DNA from: an uncultured Lachnospiraceae bacterium
Lineage (GTDB): Bacteria > Bacillota > Clostridia > Lachnospirales > Lachnospiraceae
DNA length: 45,787 bases
Direction: 5' to 3'
Assembly: GCA_946616835.1 (NCBI GenBank)
Contig: CAMOJK010000008.1
Location: 1-45,787, forward strand
The position numbers and the translations under genes are program-made. Shown here piece by piece: positions 9,511 to 20,181 of the stretch (positions are counted from its first letter, which is position 1; every line of letters begins with the position of its first letter). The notes beneath the pieces are model-generated. The model was not told where the DNA came from, made no database searches, and saw only the letters and a list, made by a program, of their open reading frames with translations.

Positions 9511-11124
9511 ATGAACGGTGCAGAGGCCCTGGTAAAATGTCTCGAACAGGAAAAAGTGAAGAGTGTATTCGGGTATCCCGGAGTTGCTATATGTCCTTTT
9601 TATGATGCCCTATACAGTTCGGAAATAGAAACAGTGTTAGTCCGGACAGAACAGAATGCCGCACATATGGCAAGTGGAATGGCAAGGGTGACGGGAAGGT
9701 CTGCAGTCTGTGCAGTGACCTCCGGTCCGGGGGCAACCAATCTTATTACGGGAATTGCTACGGCTTTTGCTGATTCCATCCCTATGATATGCATAACCGG
9801 ACAGGTGAGTTCGGAACTTATAGGGTCGGATGTTTTTCAGGAGGCGGATATCACCGGGGCTGTGGAGAGTTTTGTTAAGTATTCATATCTTGTTAAGGAT
9901 CCAAATGAGATTCCGAGGATAGTGAAGGAAGCTTTCTATATTGCAAATTCCGGACGCCCGGGTCCTGTACTCATTGATTTTCCGATGGACCTGCAGAAAG
10001 CTGAAGTTAAGAAATTTGAGTATCCCGAGGAGGTAAAGCTTCGTACTTACAAACCTACGGTTAAGGGGAATGCTCTTCAGATAAAGAAAGTCATCCGTGA
10101 GTTTGAAAAGGCAAAGAAACCCCTTATCTGCGCAGGCGGAGGCATTCATCTGGGGGATGCGGCAGGTAAGTTAAAAGAGCTGGTAGAGGAATACCAGATA
10201 CCTGTTGTTTCCACCATGATGGGAATAGGCGTGCTGCCCACAAAACATCCGTTGTATTATGGAATGGTTGGAAATAACGGCTCACCTGCGGCAAACAGGG
10301 CTATGCGTGAAGCTGATATGATAGTAATGATAGGCGCGAGGGTAGCCGACAGGGCTGTCAATCAGACAGAGGTACTTACGGAAAATACGGTACTTGTCCA
10401 TATTGATGTGGATCCTGCCGAGATAGGAAAGAACGCAGGCGCTACTATTCCTATCGTCGGGGATGCGGCTCACATACTGGCTGATATGGCAGAATATGAG
10501 ATAGACGGTGATTATGCCGCATGGATCAGGGAATTGGATGGATATAAGAAGGACCTTAAGGTTATAAGGCCTGAACATCCGGGATATGTGGATCCTGCAT
10601 CATTTGTGAGAATGCTTTCGGAAAAAATGGATGATGATGCAGTATATGTGGCTGATGTTGGACAGAATCAGATATGGTCCTGCAGAAACCATATTGTAAG
10701 GAACGGAAGGTTTTTGACCAGCGGCGGCATGGGGACAATGGGATATTCCATTCCCGCAGCCATAGGTGCAAAGTATGCGTATTCGAAGAAACAGGTTGTT
10801 GCTGTCTGTGGAGATGGCTCATTCCAGATGTCTATGATGGAACTTGCCACCATGAAGCAGTATGGCATAAATGTTAAGATAGTCGTAATGAGAAACAACT
10901 ATCTGGGAATGGTCCGTCAGTATCAGCATTTTTCACTAAAGGACCGATATGCCATGGTTGAGCTGAATAAAGCACCGGATCTTGATTTTATTGCAAAGGC
11001 TTATGATATGAAATACATGCTTATAGCAGACATGGAAAATCTGGAAAAACAGATAGAGGGATTTCTTGCAGATGATGATTCATGTCTTTGTGAATGCCTG
11101 ATAGATCCCATGGATCTGGTTTAA
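9511..11124 (+). CDS. ilvB: Acetolactate synthase, large (catalytic) subunit
   Basis: A thiamine diphosphate enzyme that condenses two pyruvates to acetolactate, or pyruvate with 2-ketobutyrate, for valine, leucine and isoleucine. Visible motifs are the TPP-activating glutamate in VRTEQNAAHMA, SGPGATN, the GDGSFQMSMMEL...NN metal/TPP motif and the C-terminal NNYLGMVRQYQ. The 537 residues are slightly short for the family, mainly because of a short C-terminal tail. GGGAGGT precedes the ATG. The gene is followed after a few bases by ilvN, the usual arrangement. No T-box or leader-peptide attenuator is evident upstream. Confidence 0.93.
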   Translation: MNGAEALVKCLEQEKVKSVFGYPGVAICPFYDALYSSEIETVLVRTEQNAAHMASGMARVTGRSAVCAVTSGPGATNLITGIATAFADSIPMICITGQVSSELIGSDVFQEADITGAVESFVKYSYLVKDPNEIPRIVKEAFYIANSGRPGPVLIDFPMDLQKAEVKKFEYPEEVKLRTYKPTVKGNALQIKKVIREFEKAKKPLICAGGGIHLGDAAGKLKELVEEYQIPVVSTMMGIGVLPTKHPLYYGMVGNNGSPAANRAMREADMIVMIGARVADRAVNQTEVLTENTVLVHIDVDPAEIGKNAGATIPIVGDAAHILADMAEYEIDGDYAAWIRELDGYKKDLKVIRPEHPGYVDPASFVRMLSEKMDDDAVYVADVGQNQIWSCRNHIVRNGRFLTSGGMGTMGYSIPAAIGAKYAYSKKQVVAVCGDGSFQMSMMELATMKQYGINVKIVVMRNNYLGMVRQYQHFSLKDRYAMVELNKAPDLDFIAKAYDMKYMLIADMENLEKQIEGFLADDDSCLCECLIDPMDLV

Positions 11125-11139
11125 GGAGGGACAGTGCAT

Positions 11140-11622
11140 ATGAAAAGGATTTTTTCGGTACTGGTTGAAAACAGAAGCGGTGTTCTCTGGAAAGTAGCAG
11201 GTCTCTTTTCCAGGAGAGGTTATAATATCAACTCCTTGGCAGTGGGGGAGACGGATGACAGTCATGTGTCAATGATGACCATCTTAAGCAGCGGTTCGGA
11301 GCAGACTCTGGAGCAGATTGAAAAGCAGCTCAATAAAAAGCTGGATGTCATAAAGGTAAAGACCTTTGATGAGAGCAGGGCTGTCACAAGGGAGTTGATG
11401 CTTATGAAGGTTAAGTATAATAAGACCAACCGCCGCGAGATAATGGAAATCTGCGAGGTCATGGGGGCGGAGATCGTTGATATGTCCGAGACTCTTATGA
11501 TGCTGCAGATCTGCAGCACCCCGGAAAAGATTCAGCTCATGATAAGCATGCTAGCCCAGGTCAGCATAGTTGAAGTGGCCCGAACAGGAACATTAGCTCT
11601 TCAAAAATGTATGGAAGACTGA
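11140..11622 (+). CDS. ilvN: Acetolactate synthase, small (regulatory) subunit, copy 1
   Basis: An ACT-domain protein (KRIFSVLVENRSGVLWKVAGLFSRRGYNI at the N-terminus, given here in the family pattern only) that binds the IlvB subunit and confers feedback inhibition by valine. At 160 residues it has the normal length. I chose ATG 11140, nine bases after AGGAGGG; the GTG at 11134 is too close to the ribosome site. It directly follows ilvB and is probably co-transcribed with it. A second, diverged copy lies just downstream. Confidence 0.9.
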   Translation: MKRIFSVLVENRSGVLWKVAGLFSRRGYNINSLAVGETDDSHVSMMTILSSGSEQTLEQIEKQLNKKLDVIKVKTFDESRAVTRELMLMKVKYNKTNRREIMEICEVMGAEIVDMSETLMMLQICSTPEKIQLMISMLAQVSIVEVARTGTLALQKCMED

Positions 11623-11657
11623 GCAAAAGAAATCGGAAAAAATTATTTGAATTTTTT

Positions 11658-11686
11658 TTGCAGTTGGCATTATTTTTTGGTATACT
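11658..11686 (+). promoter_or_regulatory. Predicted promoter between the two ilvN copies
   Basis: TTGCAG (11658-11663), a 17-base spacer and TATACT (11681-11686) lie in the 158-base gap between the two small-subunit genes. It would start transcription of the second ilvN copy and ilvC independently of ilvB. The surrounding DNA is very T-rich. Confidence 0.65.
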
Positions 11687-11780
11687 CTTCTCTGTATTTG
11701 TTTTTATAAATTTTTTCAGGGGAGTTGTTTCCGAATATTTCACTTGGTGAGCCGCATTACTGCGGCAGAAAGAGGATAAA

Positions 11781-12308
11781 ATGGTTTCTCAGGCAGCACC
11801 GCAGATGAATAAAAAAGTTTTTCAGCTTCTTGTAGATAATACATCCGGCGTTCTCAGCCGCATTTCAGGTCTTTTTTCAAGACGCGGCTATAATATTGAG
11901 AGTATCACTGCGGGAGTGACTGCGGATCCCCGTTTTACGCGCATAACCATCGTTACCAGCGGTGATGATGAGATACTTGAGCAGATTGAAAAGCAGGTTG
12001 CAAAGCTTGTAGATGTGCGTAACATTAAGGTACTTAATCCGGACGATTCCGTATACAGGGAGCTCTGCCTGATAAAGGTTGAGGTTACCGAAAAGAGCAG
12101 AGAAGGTCTTATAGCGGTTTCCAATGTGTTTAGGGCAAATATCATAGATGTCAGCCAGACCTCCATGATAGTGGAGATTACGGGCAACCAGAATAAGATT
12201 CATGCGTTCTTAGAGCTTTTGAACGGATATAAGATACTCGAAATAGGAAGAACGGGTATCACCGGTCTTACCAGAGGCGACGAAGATGTTGTCTGGTTTG
12301 ACGATTGA
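11781..12308 (+). CDS. ilvN: Acetolactate synthase, small (regulatory) subunit, copy 2
   Basis: A second ACT-domain regulatory subunit (175 residues). It shares with copy 1 the blocks SGVL, GLFSRRGYNI, LEQIEKQ, and a C-terminal half ending near RTG. It is clearly diverged and has a longer N-terminus and an acidic C-terminal tail (GDEDVVWFDD). Having two small subunits next to a single large subunit is less usual. It may serve a second large subunit elsewhere or alter feedback. It has its own promoter and precedes ilvC by 93 bases. Confidence 0.88.
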   Translation: MVSQAAPQMNKKVFQLLVDNTSGVLSRISGLFSRRGYNIESITAGVTADPRFTRITIVTSGDDEILEQIEKQVAKLVDVRNIKVLNPDDSVYRELCLIKVEVTEKSREGLIAVSNVFRANIIDVSQTSMIVEITGNQNKIHAFLELLNGYKILEIGRTGITGLTRGDEDVVWFDD

Positions 12309-13418
<1,110 letters not shown>

Positions 13419-13460
13419 TTTGGATTAGTTATATAATGGCAGTATATATGTTATAATTTC

Positions 13461-13490
13461 ACCCGGGGGATTCTATCCTCCGGGTTTTTT
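13461..13490 (+). terminator. Rho-independent terminator of the ilv genes
   Basis: ACCCGGGGGA pairs with TCCTCCGGGT (one G-T wobble) across a five-base loop and is followed by a run of six T. It lies 43 bases after the ilvC stop. Confidence 0.9.
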
Positions 13491-13592
13491 ATAATATCAG
13501 TGAGAACGGATATCATTCGTCAGGGGGGCAAGTGTGCCCGGAAAACGGTCTGATGATACTGAAATGTGATTATAGTCCAAATGGCAGTCTGA

Positions 13593-14855
13593 ATGTCAGC
13601 TAAATATGGAGATTATCGGGAATATCAAGTGAAAAGGACAGGCAGGGATAAAAAGAGAACACACGCATACGAGATAAACCGGCTTATCTGCATAAGCTTC
13701 GGGATTGCTTTTGCCCTTATTTATCTGGCAGAAATGGAAATACTCTATCTGACCGGTGCAGAGGTAGCGGTGCTTATATGGGATGCTTTTGCCATGCTCG
13801 GTCTTTATCTGATACTTTATCTGGTAATCGTGCTTTTCGTTATAAGGAAGATCAACAATATGTTTGCTCCGTTGGAAAGATTTGTTCGGGGAATGATACG
13901 CGACAAGGAAATCGCCTCAACGGATGGTGATCTGGAGAAGCTGGCACAGTCTTTAAGCGATAATATGTCGCTTCGTCGGGAAGAAAATACTATTCTTGAA
14001 AACAAGCTGACTACGACACGCAGTGATTTAAGAAAAGTAAATACAAAGAATAAAACTGAAAGCGGGCAGCTCCGCAGGGAACTGGTAAACTGTATAGATG
14101 TGGCAGATGCTGCCGCAAACGGAATAATGTCTAATAGTTCGGATATTAGTGAACTGTTAAGATCCCTGGATGAGCTGATCCCCTATATGGAAAAGGTTAT
14201 AAGCGAAAAAGATGCCCTCTTAGCTGAAAGCGGAAGACTTGAAGCGAGGCTAAAAAAAATCTCCGGCAGGGTTAAGGAGATTGCTGAGAGCGTGGGAGAT
14301 CTTAAACAGGATCAGGAAAGCCTGGAGGAAATTAACAGAAACTCGGCCGAACTGGTGGAGACTCTTTACAATGACATGACGGGGCTTCAGAGCCTTTCTG
14401 CCAGGGTAAACCTTTATGCCACAAATACTTCAATGGATATTTCCAGGAATGGCTTTGAAACCTATGCGGCTGTAGCGGCCATAGACGAAATAGAGACGCT
14501 TACGAAGAAGATACTTGATACCACGGATGCCCTGACGCTTATGATAATACGCATAAGGAATGAGCTTAAGCTTTCAGCTGACCAGACCGGAGACTGCATT
14601 GAAAAGGGCAGGGAAAGCGGATCCTTTGCAGCAGAGCTGGAAACTGATATAGCCGGATGTGATGCGGATATTGCAAATTTTTTCAGATTGGTGTCCGGTA
14701 TGAATGATGATATAAACAAAGCTACCGATATAAGGTCTGTAAGCGCTCAGAGAGAGTCGTTAGAAGACGGACTTAATGGAAGTGAAATGGCAGTAAGGGC
14801 TTTGGCTGAAAGACTTGTGATGATAGCGGAAGAACATAACGGAGAAGAACAGTAG
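13593..14855 (+). CDS. Membrane-anchored coiled-coil protein with a degenerate chemoreceptor-like signalling domain
   Basis: Two membrane segments lie near residues 30-50 and 58-82, followed by a long, largely helical, charged cytoplasmic region. Around residues 255-310 the sequence reads SLSARVNLYATNTSMDISRN, then FETYAAVAAIDEIETL. This recalls the hairpin tip of methyl-accepting proteins (the QTNLLALNAAIEAARAGE / GFAVVADEIRxLA pattern), but the conserved Glu and Arg contacts to CheA and CheW are largely lost. No ligand-binding domain is present. It may be a structural or repurposed receptor derivative. It begins an apparent operon with mnmA ten bases downstream. The ribosome site is weak, so the exact start is uncertain. 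Confidence 0.6.
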   Translation: MSAKYGDYREYQVKRTGRDKKRTHAYEINRLICISFGIAFALIYLAEMEILYLTGAEVAVLIWDAFAMLGLYLILYLVIVLFVIRKINNMFAPLERFVRGMIRDKEIASTDGDLEKLAQSLSDNMSLRREENTILENKLTTTRSDLRKVNTKNKTESGQLRRELVNCIDVADAAANGIMSNSSDISELLRSLDELIPYMEKVISEKDALLAESGRLEARLKKISGRVKEIAESVGDLKQDQESLEEINRNSAELVETLYNDMTGLQSLSARVNLYATNTSMDISRNGFETYAAVAAIDEIETLTKKILDTTDALTLMIIRIRNELKLSADQTGDCIEKGRESGSFAAELETDIAGCDADIANFFRLVSGMNDDINKATDIRSVSAQRESLEDGLNGSEMAVRALAERLVMIAEEHNGEEQ

Positions 14856-14865
14856 GAATTGTGCT

Positions 14866-16002
14866 ATGGGAGAGATTATTTCAGAATCGGATAAGGATCA
14901 GAATAAGAATACGGAGAAGATAAACAGGACTGCGCTTGTGGCAATGAGTGGCGGAGTGGATTCTTCCGTTGCGGCCTGGATGATGATACAGAAAGGCTAC
15001 GAATGTGAGGGAGTGACCATGCGCCTTTATCATAATGAGGAAATTGCATGCAACTTTAAGACATGCTGTTCTGATAAGGATGTTGCTGATGCCAGAAGGG
15101 TATCTGCTTCTATGGGGATGCCTTATTCCGTGCTGAATTTTACCGAGGCTTTTGATGAGAAAATCATAAAGCGTTTTGTAAGAACTTATGAAGAGGGTGG
15201 AACACCGAATCCCTGCATTGATTGCAACAGATATATGAAATTTGAAAAGCTGTTAGATACCGCTTTAGAACGGGGGCGTGAGAAGATAGTAACAGGTCAC
15301 TATGCCCGTATAGTTTATGATGTCTCTTCGGAACGCTTTATACTAAAAAAGGGGCTTGATGCTGACAAGGACCAGTCGTATGTCCTTTATGACCTGACGC
15401 AGGAACAGCTTTCTCACACGGTATTTCCGTTGGGGGAGCTTACCAAGAAGCAGGTTCGGGAGATCGCTGCAGAAAATGGATTCCTTAATGCGGATAAGAG
15501 GGAGTCTCAGGATATATGCTTTGTACCCGACGGAGATTATGCAGCTTTCATAGAGAATTATACAGGAAAAAAATACGAGTCCGGTGATTTCGTGGATTAT
15601 GATGGAAATGTGCTGGGGCATCATAAGGGAGTGATACACTATACCATAGGTCAGAGAAAAGGCTTGGGAATAGCGGCAGAGAGTCCGTATTATGTAACCG
15701 AGCTTGATACGGCAGGTAATAGGGTGGTACTCTCCCACGGTGACGGACTGTTTGCAAGGGGACTTTATGCCACGGAACTTAATCTCATTTCAGTTCCGGA
15801 AATAACGAAAGAGATAAAATGTGCCGCAAAGATAAGATATCGGCAGAAGGAGCAGCCCTGTACTGTACGCCAGACTGACAGTGACCGTATAGAGGTTGTT
15901 TTTGATGAGCCGCAGCGGGCAATAACAAAGGGGCAGGCGGTAGTGCTTTATGACGGCGATACGGTCATAGGCGGTGCCAGGATAGGCGGAAGGATGAACT
16001 GA
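14866..16002 (+). CDS. mnmA: tRNA-specific 2-thiouridylase MnmA
   Basis: It adds sulfur to U34 of tRNAs for Lys, Glu and Gln, using ATP and a persulfide relay. The PP-loop is AMSGGVDSSVAAWMM. The catalytic cysteines are C117 in NPCIDCNRYMKF and C218 in SQDICFVPDGDY. GHYARI and YTIGQRKGLGI are further family blocks. The 378-residue length is slightly above average because of a polar N-terminal extension of about 20 residues; an alternative start further in cannot be excluded. It is tightly linked to the flanking genes. Confidence 0.95.
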   Translation: MGEIISESDKDQNKNTEKINRTALVAMSGGVDSSVAAWMMIQKGYECEGVTMRLYHNEEIACNFKTCCSDKDVADARRVSASMGMPYSVLNFTEAFDEKIIKRFVRTYEEGGTPNPCIDCNRYMKFEKLLDTALERGREKIVTGHYARIVYDVSSERFILKKGLDADKDQSYVLYDLTQEQLSHTVFPLGELTKKQVREIAAENGFLNADKRESQDICFVPDGDYAAFIENYTGKKYESGDFVDYDGNVLGHHKGVIHYTIGQRKGLGIAAESPYYVTELDTAGNRVVLSHGDGLFARGLYATELNLISVPEITKEIKCAAKIRYRQKEQPCTVRQTDSDRIEVVFDEPQRAITKGQAVVLYDGDTVIGGARIGGRMN

Positions 16003-16023
16003 AATAAGAACCGAAATGCTTTT

Positions 16024-17541
16024 ATGTCAAAAGAAGATCATAAATATATTGCTATAGATTTAAAGAGTTTCTTTGCGTCAGTTGAGGCTGCAGACAGGAA
16101 GCTTGATCCATTGACTGTTAATCTTGTTGTAGCTGATCCGTCAAGAACTGAAAAGACTATATGTCTGGCTGTTTCTCCGGCACTTAAAGCTTATGGAATA
16201 CCGGGAAGGGCCAGACTTTTTGAAGTGCTTCAGCGGGTAAAGGAAGTAAATGCAGTACGGTTGAAAGCTGCGGGCGGAGCATTTTCAGGTCGCTCTTTTA
16301 ATGCACCTGAGCTGGAGGAAGATAAAAGCTTGGAGCTTGATTTTATAACAGCACCGCCCCGGATGAAGCTTTATCTTGAGACAAGCCAGAAGATCAATTC
16401 AATATATTTAAAATATATTGCACCGGAGGATATGCTTATATATTCGGTTGATGAGGTTTTCCTTGATGTGACACATTATCTGGCTTCCTACAATATGACC
16501 GCCCATGAGCTGGCAATGCATATGATAAGAGAAGTACAGGAGACTACCGGTATCACTGCTACAGCCGGCATAGGTACAAATATGTATCTGGCAAAGGTGG
16601 CAATGGATATAACTGCCAAGCATATTCAGGCAGATAAGGATGGTGTCCGTATAGCGGAATTAACTGAAGAGAGCTACAGAAAATCTTTGTGGAGCCACAG
16701 GCCGCTTACGGATTTCTGGAGAGTGGGACCGGGAACAGCTAAAAAATTAAAGGCACATGGAATGTATACCATGGGCGATGTGGCATTATGCTCCGTCGGA
16801 GATGATAAAGATTATTATAACGAGGATCTTTTATACAAGCTTTTCGGTGTAAATGCAGAGCTGCTTATAGATCATGCCTGGGGCTGGGAGCCGTGTACAG
16901 TGGCAGAGGCAAAAAATTATACACCTCAGAGCAGCAGCATAAGTTCGGGACAAGTACTGCAGGAACCTTACACTGCGGAAAAAGGAAGACTTGTGGTAAG
17001 GGAGATGGCAGATTCGGTCGCAATGGATCTGGTGGAGAAAAATCTCGTGACCGATCAGGTGGTATTAACTGTAGTATATGATATTGAGAATCTTACAGAT
17101 GCGGAAAGAAAGAAAAAATATTCCGGACCTGTGGTAAAGGATCATTACGGAAGACAGGCTCCAAAACCTGCCCACGGGTCTGAAAATCTGCCCAGATATA
17201 CATCATCGGCAAGTGCCATAGCTGATGCGGCTGTGAGGCTGTATGACAGGATCGTGGACAGTTCAATGCTTGTTCGACGCTTTTATGTGGTCATGGAACA
17301 TGTTAAGAATCGTGATGAAGCCCTGAATACCAAAAAGGAATATGAGCAGCTCACTTTGTTCGATGATCCGGAGGTTTTAGAAGAAGCAGAAAAAAAAGAG
17401 CAAAAAGAATACGAACTTCAAAAGGCAATGCTTTCTGTGCAGAAAAAATACGGAAAGAATGCGGTACTTAAGGGGATGAATCTTGAAAAGGGCGCGACTG
17501 CAATGGAACGCAATGCGCAGATCGGCGGACATAAGGCATAA
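16024..17541 (+). CDS. Y-family DNA polymerase (UmuC/DinB type)
   Basis: A translesion DNA polymerase. The catalytic carboxylates are D12 in AIDLKSFFASVE and D143-E144 in IYSVDEVFLDV. ATAGIGTNMYLAKVAMD and the HhH-like PLTDFWRVGPGTAKKL are standard palm/thumb blocks. The 505 residues, including a long charged C-terminal tail, place it closer to the Firmicute YqjW/UvrX-like group than to classic DinB. It lacks an obvious partner UmuD. It starts 21 bases after mnmA with a poor ribosome site, so its translation may be coupled or weak. No LexA box was identified upstream. Confidence 0.9.
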   Translation: MSKEDHKYIAIDLKSFFASVEAADRKLDPLTVNLVVADPSRTEKTICLAVSPALKAYGIPGRARLFEVLQRVKEVNAVRLKAAGGAFSGRSFNAPELEEDKSLELDFITAPPRMKLYLETSQKINSIYLKYIAPEDMLIYSVDEVFLDVTHYLASYNMTAHELAMHMIREVQETTGITATAGIGTNMYLAKVAMDITAKHIQADKDGVRIAELTEESYRKSLWSHRPLTDFWRVGPGTAKKLKAHGMYTMGDVALCSVGDDKDYYNEDLLYKLFGVNAELLIDHAWGWEPCTVAEAKNYTPQSSSISSGQVLQEPYTAEKGRLVVREMADSVAMDLVEKNLVTDQVVLTVVYDIENLTDAERKKKYSGPVVKDHYGRQAPKPAHGSENLPRYTSSASAIADAAVRLYDRIVDSSMLVRRFYVVMEHVKNRDEALNTKKEYEQLTLFDDPEVLEEAEKKEQKEYELQKAMLSVQKKYGKNAVLKGMNLEKGATAMERNAQIGGHKA

Positions 17542-17568
17542 ATTTGGAAAGGATATTTAGAAATATTT

Positions 17569-18975
17569 ATGGAAAGTGAGAAAATAAGAAGTGCAACCAG
17601 TTTAAAATGTCCAGCCTGCGGTGGGCGGATTTGTTATGCACCGGATGAAGGAAAGCTATGTTGTGAGTCATGTACATCTGCCTTCAGTGTTGATGAGTTT
17701 GTGAATCTTGAGAAGGAATGGCAGCCCTCTGCACAGCAGGACTGGGAGGAATTAAAGGGGCCTGAGATAAATAAAACTGATGTCAGTGTATATAACTGCC
17801 CCGGGTGTGGTGCAGGTATAATGACCGATGCGGTTTCGGGAACGGTAAAGTGTCCTTACTGTGGGTCAGATCTTGTGCTTGATGATAAGTTTGAGGAGAG
17901 GGGTATGCCGAAGGGGATCATTCCATTCAAACAGACCAGGGAATATGCCAGGATGACAATGCGCTGTCTTGCTGCCCAAAAAGCAGGAATACCGGAAAAA
18001 AAAATCAAGGAAAGCTGGCTGCAGGGAATGCAGGGTGTTTATATGCCTTATTGGATATTTGACTGTGGGGTTACGACAGTAGGCGTCTTTTCCGGCAAGG
18101 AAAGAAAGGTAACATGCGGGGAACCTGGCGTGAAAATTATAAATGAGACCGAATATAATATTACCCGTATCGGTACATCACGGGTAGATGGGATACTTGC
18201 CAGGGCGAGTGATATATTTAAGGAGACCTCTGTAAGAAAGTTATACCCCTTTAATATGGGAGAAATGGTGGATTTTAATCCGGCATTTATAAGCGGATAC
18301 AAGGTTATACTTCAGGAACTGACTCCGGAGAAAGAAAAGGATATAGTCCAGGCAGAGGTGGATAGGCATTTGCTTGGAAACAATCTGCGCAATATGGTCT
18401 TAAAGGAGTCACGTTACGATAGTGTAACGCCTCTCTTTACATTCTCAAAAGTAAAGAGTGCCAGTTACAGTTATTGCCTGCTTCCAATGTGGATCAGCAG
18501 GTTTCAATATAAGGGGTTGGAATATACTTTTGCTATGAACGGACAGACCGGTGAAGCAATGATACAGCAGCCACCGGGGGTAGCAGAGCAGTGGCGAGTC
18601 GATAATATGGGGGAGGTACAGGTGAAACCTAAGATATGGCTGAATCGTTTGATCTTTGCGGCCTGTCTTACTGCTGCAGCAATGATTGTCAAAGTTGTAA
18701 TAAATCCCGGCTTTTTAGGCTGGGTAATAGCTTTGGTTGTTTTTGTTATTGCTATAGCAGTATTTTGTGTCAAGGAGGGACGGATTCAGCTTGAACATAT
18801 GCGGGAGGGAACAAGTCTGTATGATGATGATCCGGAAGGGCTTTTTGAGGGGCCTTCAGTATCGGCACTTGGTACACCTGGCAGTATAACAGTGGAAGTG
18901 GCCCATGATGAAAAGCGTAGGACACGCAAGTTTAAGAATGATAATTTAATGCTGGATCAAAAGTTGTATCAATGA
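17569..18975 (+). CDS. Zinc-ribbon membrane protein of unknown function
   Basis: Two zinc-ribbon units are visible at the N-terminus: CPACGG...CCESC (about residues 14-34) and CPGCGAG...CPYCGS (about residues 75-100). A middle region of about 230 residues (GIIPFKQTREYA, then LPMWISRFQYKG) has no recognised catalytic motif. Two membrane segments follow near residues 360-405, and then a polar C-terminal tail. The layout matches Firmicute proteins labelled 'TFIIB-type zinc ribbon-containing protein', some of which occur with PspA-like genes. None is present here. The function is unknown. Confidence 0.65.
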   Translation: MESEKIRSATSLKCPACGGRICYAPDEGKLCCESCTSAFSVDEFVNLEKEWQPSAQQDWEELKGPEINKTDVSVYNCPGCGAGIMTDAVSGTVKCPYCGSDLVLDDKFEERGMPKGIIPFKQTREYARMTMRCLAAQKAGIPEKKIKESWLQGMQGVYMPYWIFDCGVTTVGVFSGKERKVTCGEPGVKIINETEYNITRIGTSRVDGILARASDIFKETSVRKLYPFNMGEMVDFNPAFISGYKVILQELTPEKEKDIVQAEVDRHLLGNNLRNMVLKESRYDSVTPLFTFSKVKSASYSYCLLPMWISRFQYKGLEYTFAMNGQTGEAMIQQPPGVAEQWRVDNMGEVQVKPKIWLNRLIFAACLTAAAMIVKVVINPGFLGWVIALVVFVIAIAVFCVKEGRIQLEHMREGTSLYDDDPEGLFEGPSVSALGTPGSITVEVAHDEKRRTRKFKNDNLMLDQKLYQ

Positions 18976-19020
18976 CATGATTAATTGTAAATATCAACGA
19001 AAAACATCTTAATTTTATGA

Positions 19021-19049
19021 TTGTGTGGAGAGTTCATCTCGGGTATAAT
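19021..19049 (+). promoter_or_regulatory. Predicted promoter of the DAHP synthase gene
   Basis: TTGTGT (19021-19026), a 17-base spacer and a perfect TATAAT (19044-19049) lie 35 bases before the start codon of the next gene. Confidence 0.6.
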
Positions 19050-19083
19050 TACTAAGGTTTTTCGGCAGCAGGAGGAATAGACT

Positions 19084-20118
19084 ATGGATATGCAGATGGA
19101 GTTTATAAAAAAGCTGCCAACACCTGAGGAGTTGAAGAAAGAATATCCCATTCCGGAACAGGTGGCGGCGGTAAAGAATGAGAGGGATAAACAGATCGCG
19201 GAGATCTTTACGGGAGAATCAGATAAGTTTCTGCTGATAATCGGTCCATGTTCGGCTGATAATGAACCGGCGGTTCTTGACTATATGCATCGGCTTAGGA
19301 AAGTTGCGGATGATGTCAGAGATAAGATTTTTATAATTCCCAGGGTATATACCAATAAGCCGCGCACTACGGGGCTTGGCTACAAGGGCATGCTTCATCA
19401 GCCTAATCCTGAAGGAAACGAGGATATGCTGGCGGGTATCGTGGCTATAAGGGAGATGCACAGCAATATAGTAAAAGAGACCGGCTTTACATGTGCGGAA
19501 GAAATGCTCTATCCCTCAAATCACAGATATCTTTCAGATCTTTTATCCTATGTTGCTATAGGCGCCCGTTCCGTGGAGGATCAGGAGCACAGACTTGTTT
19601 CCAGCGGTCTGGGTATTCCGGCCGGCATGAAGAATCCTACCAGCGGTGATATAAGCGTAATGCTTAATTCGATCATTGCGGCACAGAATCCCCAGAGATT
19701 CCAGTACAGAGGGTGGGAGGTACAGACTCCCGGAAATCCGCTTGCGCATGCAATCTTAAGGGGTTCAGTGGATAAATTCGGACGAAGCCATCCAAATTAC
19801 CACTATGAGGATCTGATCAATCTAGCGGCGGCATATGCGGATAAAGATATTGCTAACCCTTCTGTTATAGTGGATACAAACCATGCAAATTCCGGCAAGC
19901 AGTATATGGAGCAGATAAGGATAGCCAAGGATGTGCTTTACAGCATAAGGCATTCCGATGATGTGAAAAAAATCGTAAAGGGGCTTATGATCGAGAGCTA
20001 TATCGAGGATGGAGCTCAGAAAATAGGAGAGGGAATATATGGTAAGTCCATAACCGATCCCTGTCTTGGCTGGGAGAAAACAGAGAGTCTTATCAGGCTT
20101 ATAGCAGAATTGCTGTAA
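19084..20118 (+). CDS. aroF: 3-deoxy-7-phosphoheptulonate (DAHP) synthase, class I-alpha
   Basis: The first enzyme of the shikimate pathway condenses phosphoenolpyruvate with erythrose 4-phosphate. Family blocks are IIGPCSADN, PRVYTNKPRTTGLGYKG, a central GARSVEDQEHR, PTSGD and VDTNHANSGK with the metal-binding His. The 344 residues match the AroF/G/H class (no fused chorismate mutase). Which isozyme name applies cannot be decided, so the symbol is a family label. The ribosome site is GGAGGAATAG. A second ATG two codons in is possible. No other aromatic gene is nearby. Confidence 0.93.
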   Translation: MDMQMEFIKKLPTPEELKKEYPIPEQVAAVKNERDKQIAEIFTGESDKFLLIIGPCSADNEPAVLDYMHRLRKVADDVRDKIFIIPRVYTNKPRTTGLGYKGMLHQPNPEGNEDMLAGIVAIREMHSNIVKETGFTCAEEMLYPSNHRYLSDLLSYVAIGARSVEDQEHRLVSSGLGIPAGMKNPTSGDISVMLNSIIAAQNPQRFQYRGWEVQTPGNPLAHAILRGSVDKFGRSHPNYHYEDLINLAAAYADKDIANPSVIVDTNHANSGKQYMEQIRIAKDVLYSIRHSDDVKKIVKGLMIESYIEDGAQKIGEGIYGKSITDPCLGWEKTESLIRLIAELL

Positions 20119-20181
20119 GTCTGTCAGGCATAAAAACAAAAAATGAGGGAGAGACCACATACAGTGGCAGAAAGGAACAAA

